Below are positions 63,447 to 64,000 of a DNA stretch of 64,000 nt, piece by piece. The position numbers and the translations under genes are program-made. Below the pieces are notes generated by a model that was given only the letters and a program-made list of their open reading frames with translations, did not search any database and was not told where the DNA came from. Where the stretch lies: positions 248,001 through 312,000 of the forward strand of contig WGMU01000019.1 of assembly GCA_016124895.1 (NCBI GenBank). Reading direction: 5' to 3'. Origin of the DNA: a bacterium. Lineage in GTDB: Bacteria > Planctomycetota > Planctomycetia > Planctomycetales > Planctomycetaceae. Every line of letters starts with the position of its first letter. The stretch's first letter is position 1.

Positions 63447-63841
63447 TGAGTCTTGACTCCTCGCACGTCGATCTTCTGCTCGATTCGTCTTCCGTCTGCT
63501 GTCGTCGCCGTCACGATGACGAACCAGTCGCCACCCATCGTGAATTCAAGTGTGCCCGCATACTGCCCCGGTTCGCCTTCCGCGAGGTCCGCAAATGACG
63601 GCTTCATGCCGGCGTGGTTCATATTGCCTTCCAGGCGAACTGTCGCTCCCTTCACCGGTGAACCATCCGGACGGGACAGAATCAGTGAAACGGACGATGT
63701 CCCCACAACCGGTGGTGATGGATTGAGTGTCAGAGTGACGTCCGTAGCCAGATCATTCTGATTGCCAGACGTACAACCACAGAGCACGAGTATTGCGACT
63801 GACACACTCAATAACCGCAACAGATATCCGGACGCGTTCAC
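63443..63841 (-). CDS. YtkA/FixH-like lipoprotein
   Basis: A 132-residue lipoprotein; the lipobox is LVLCGC at residues 18-23. The mature part is a YtkA/FixH-like beta sandwich: a GSPVKGATVRLEGNMNHAGMKP segment with Met-x-His and a later Met, as in copper-carrying relatives, then AEGEPGQYAGTLEFTMGGDWFVIVT. Its stop overlaps the start of the 4Fe-4S protein gene. FixH and FixG/CcoG are also encoded together in cytochrome oxidase clusters, so the pair here recalls that arrangement. Confidence 0.82.
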   Translation of the reverse strand: MNASGYLLRLLSVSVAILVLCGCTSGNQNDLATDVTLTLNPSPPVVGTSSVSLILSRPDGSPVKGATVRLEGNMNHAGMKPSFADLAEGEPGQYAGTLEFTMGGDWFVIVTATTADGRRIEQKIDVRGVKTQ

Positions 63842-63905
63842 GTTCTCTCCATTGCAACACAGTATTACTCAATCGCTCGACGACGAATGACTCGGTGACA
63901 ACCTG

Positions 63906-64000
63906 TCATTCGGCTGGAACTTCGTCTTTCGCACGCCACAGAATGGCCATCGCTCCCACCGCCATCAGGCCGCATAACGCCAGCATGGTGCGAGCGCCTT
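63906..64000 (-). CDS. 3' end of a gene running off the window, membrane protein
   Basis: The last 30 codons of a minus-strand frame, ending at TGA 63906-63908. The sequence ends in a hydrophobic helix (MLALCGLMAVGAMAIL) followed by a short charged tail (WRAKDEVPAE). A C-terminal transmembrane segment is the only conclusion possible. It is 64 bp upstream of the YtkA-like gene and may be the next gene of the same operon. Confidence 0.5.
   Translation of the reverse strand, partial: GARTMLALCGLMAVGAMAILWRAKDEVPAE

Noticed and set aside
1-64000. tRNA, rRNA, CRISPR arrays, insertion sequences and prophage genes.
   Set aside because: No T-loop or cloverleaf sequence, regularly spaced repeats, transposase motif or phage structural gene was recognised on either strand by eye. 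A tRNAscan or Infernal run could still find small RNAs.

Overview
The window looks like a chromosomal segment of a marine-type planctomycete. This rests on family content: a PSCyt1/DUF1549/DUF1553 protein, a DUF1501 protein, a multidomain 'membrane-bound dehydrogenase' fusion, planctomycete-style Ser/Thr kinases with FHA domains, CRTAC1/UnbV proteins, a Rho factor with a long charged N-terminus, and a GC-rich sequence with short palindromic intergenic repeats. No tRNA, rRNA, CRISPR array or insertion sequence was recognised.

Layout. 1-5.2 kb: 3' part of an alpha-2-macroglobulin gene, a palindromic repeat, a TPR lipoprotein and a small SH3-like protein. 5.2-8.1 kb: a ~1 kb gene-free leader carrying a good sigma70-like promoter, then rho and an intrinsic terminator. 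8.2-9.9 kb: chorismate mutase AroH and an RmlD-like reductase. 10.4-15.7 kb: signalling block (FHA protein, an active Ser/Thr kinase, an FHA protein fused to a probable pseudokinase, a GspE/PilB-like ATPase, a STAS protein). 16.2-20.8 kb: cytosolic phosphorelay (small coupled protein, CBS-like/hybrid histidine kinase with REC and Hpt, REC-HATPase protein) and a TPR protein. 21-30.6 kb: ceramidase-like hydrolase, PSCyt1 protein and DUF1501 protein, the last two separated by an inverted IetAS-type protease/ATPase defence cassette; then a membrane protein. 30.6-40.6 kb: a 1534-residue fusion protein, a Flp pilin, a secreted alpha/beta hydrolase, a BtpA-family protein and a VWA protein.

40.7-52.9 kb is a nitrogen-oxide respiration/detoxification region. 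A minus-strand run encodes Rieske protein, cytochrome b, a globin, an octaheme hydroxylamine oxidoreductase-like cytochrome, a second globin, NapA and a tetraheme NapB-like cytochrome. A hybrid cluster protein (hydroxylamine reductase) and a protoglobin diverge from it, and an outer-membrane porin lies beyond. Together these could take nitrate through nitrite and hydroxylamine to ammonium, with electrons delivered by a bc-type complex instead of NapC.

53.0-63.9 kb is one tightly overlapping minus-strand operon: a YtkA/FixH-like lipoprotein, a NosR/CcoG-like 4Fe-4S membrane protein, a membrane-anchored protein, two CRTAC1/UnbV-type beta-propeller proteins, a UnbU (RnfD/NqrB-like) membrane protein, an EF-hand protein with a deiodinase-like thioredoxin fold, and an AhpD-like peroxidase whose reading frame is complete only if an internal TGA is read as selenocysteine (Cys-Pro-Tyr-Sec, with a SECIS-like hairpin 25 nt downstream). 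It looks like an extracytoplasmic electron-transfer system of unknown substrate and is the best candidate for an undescribed system here.
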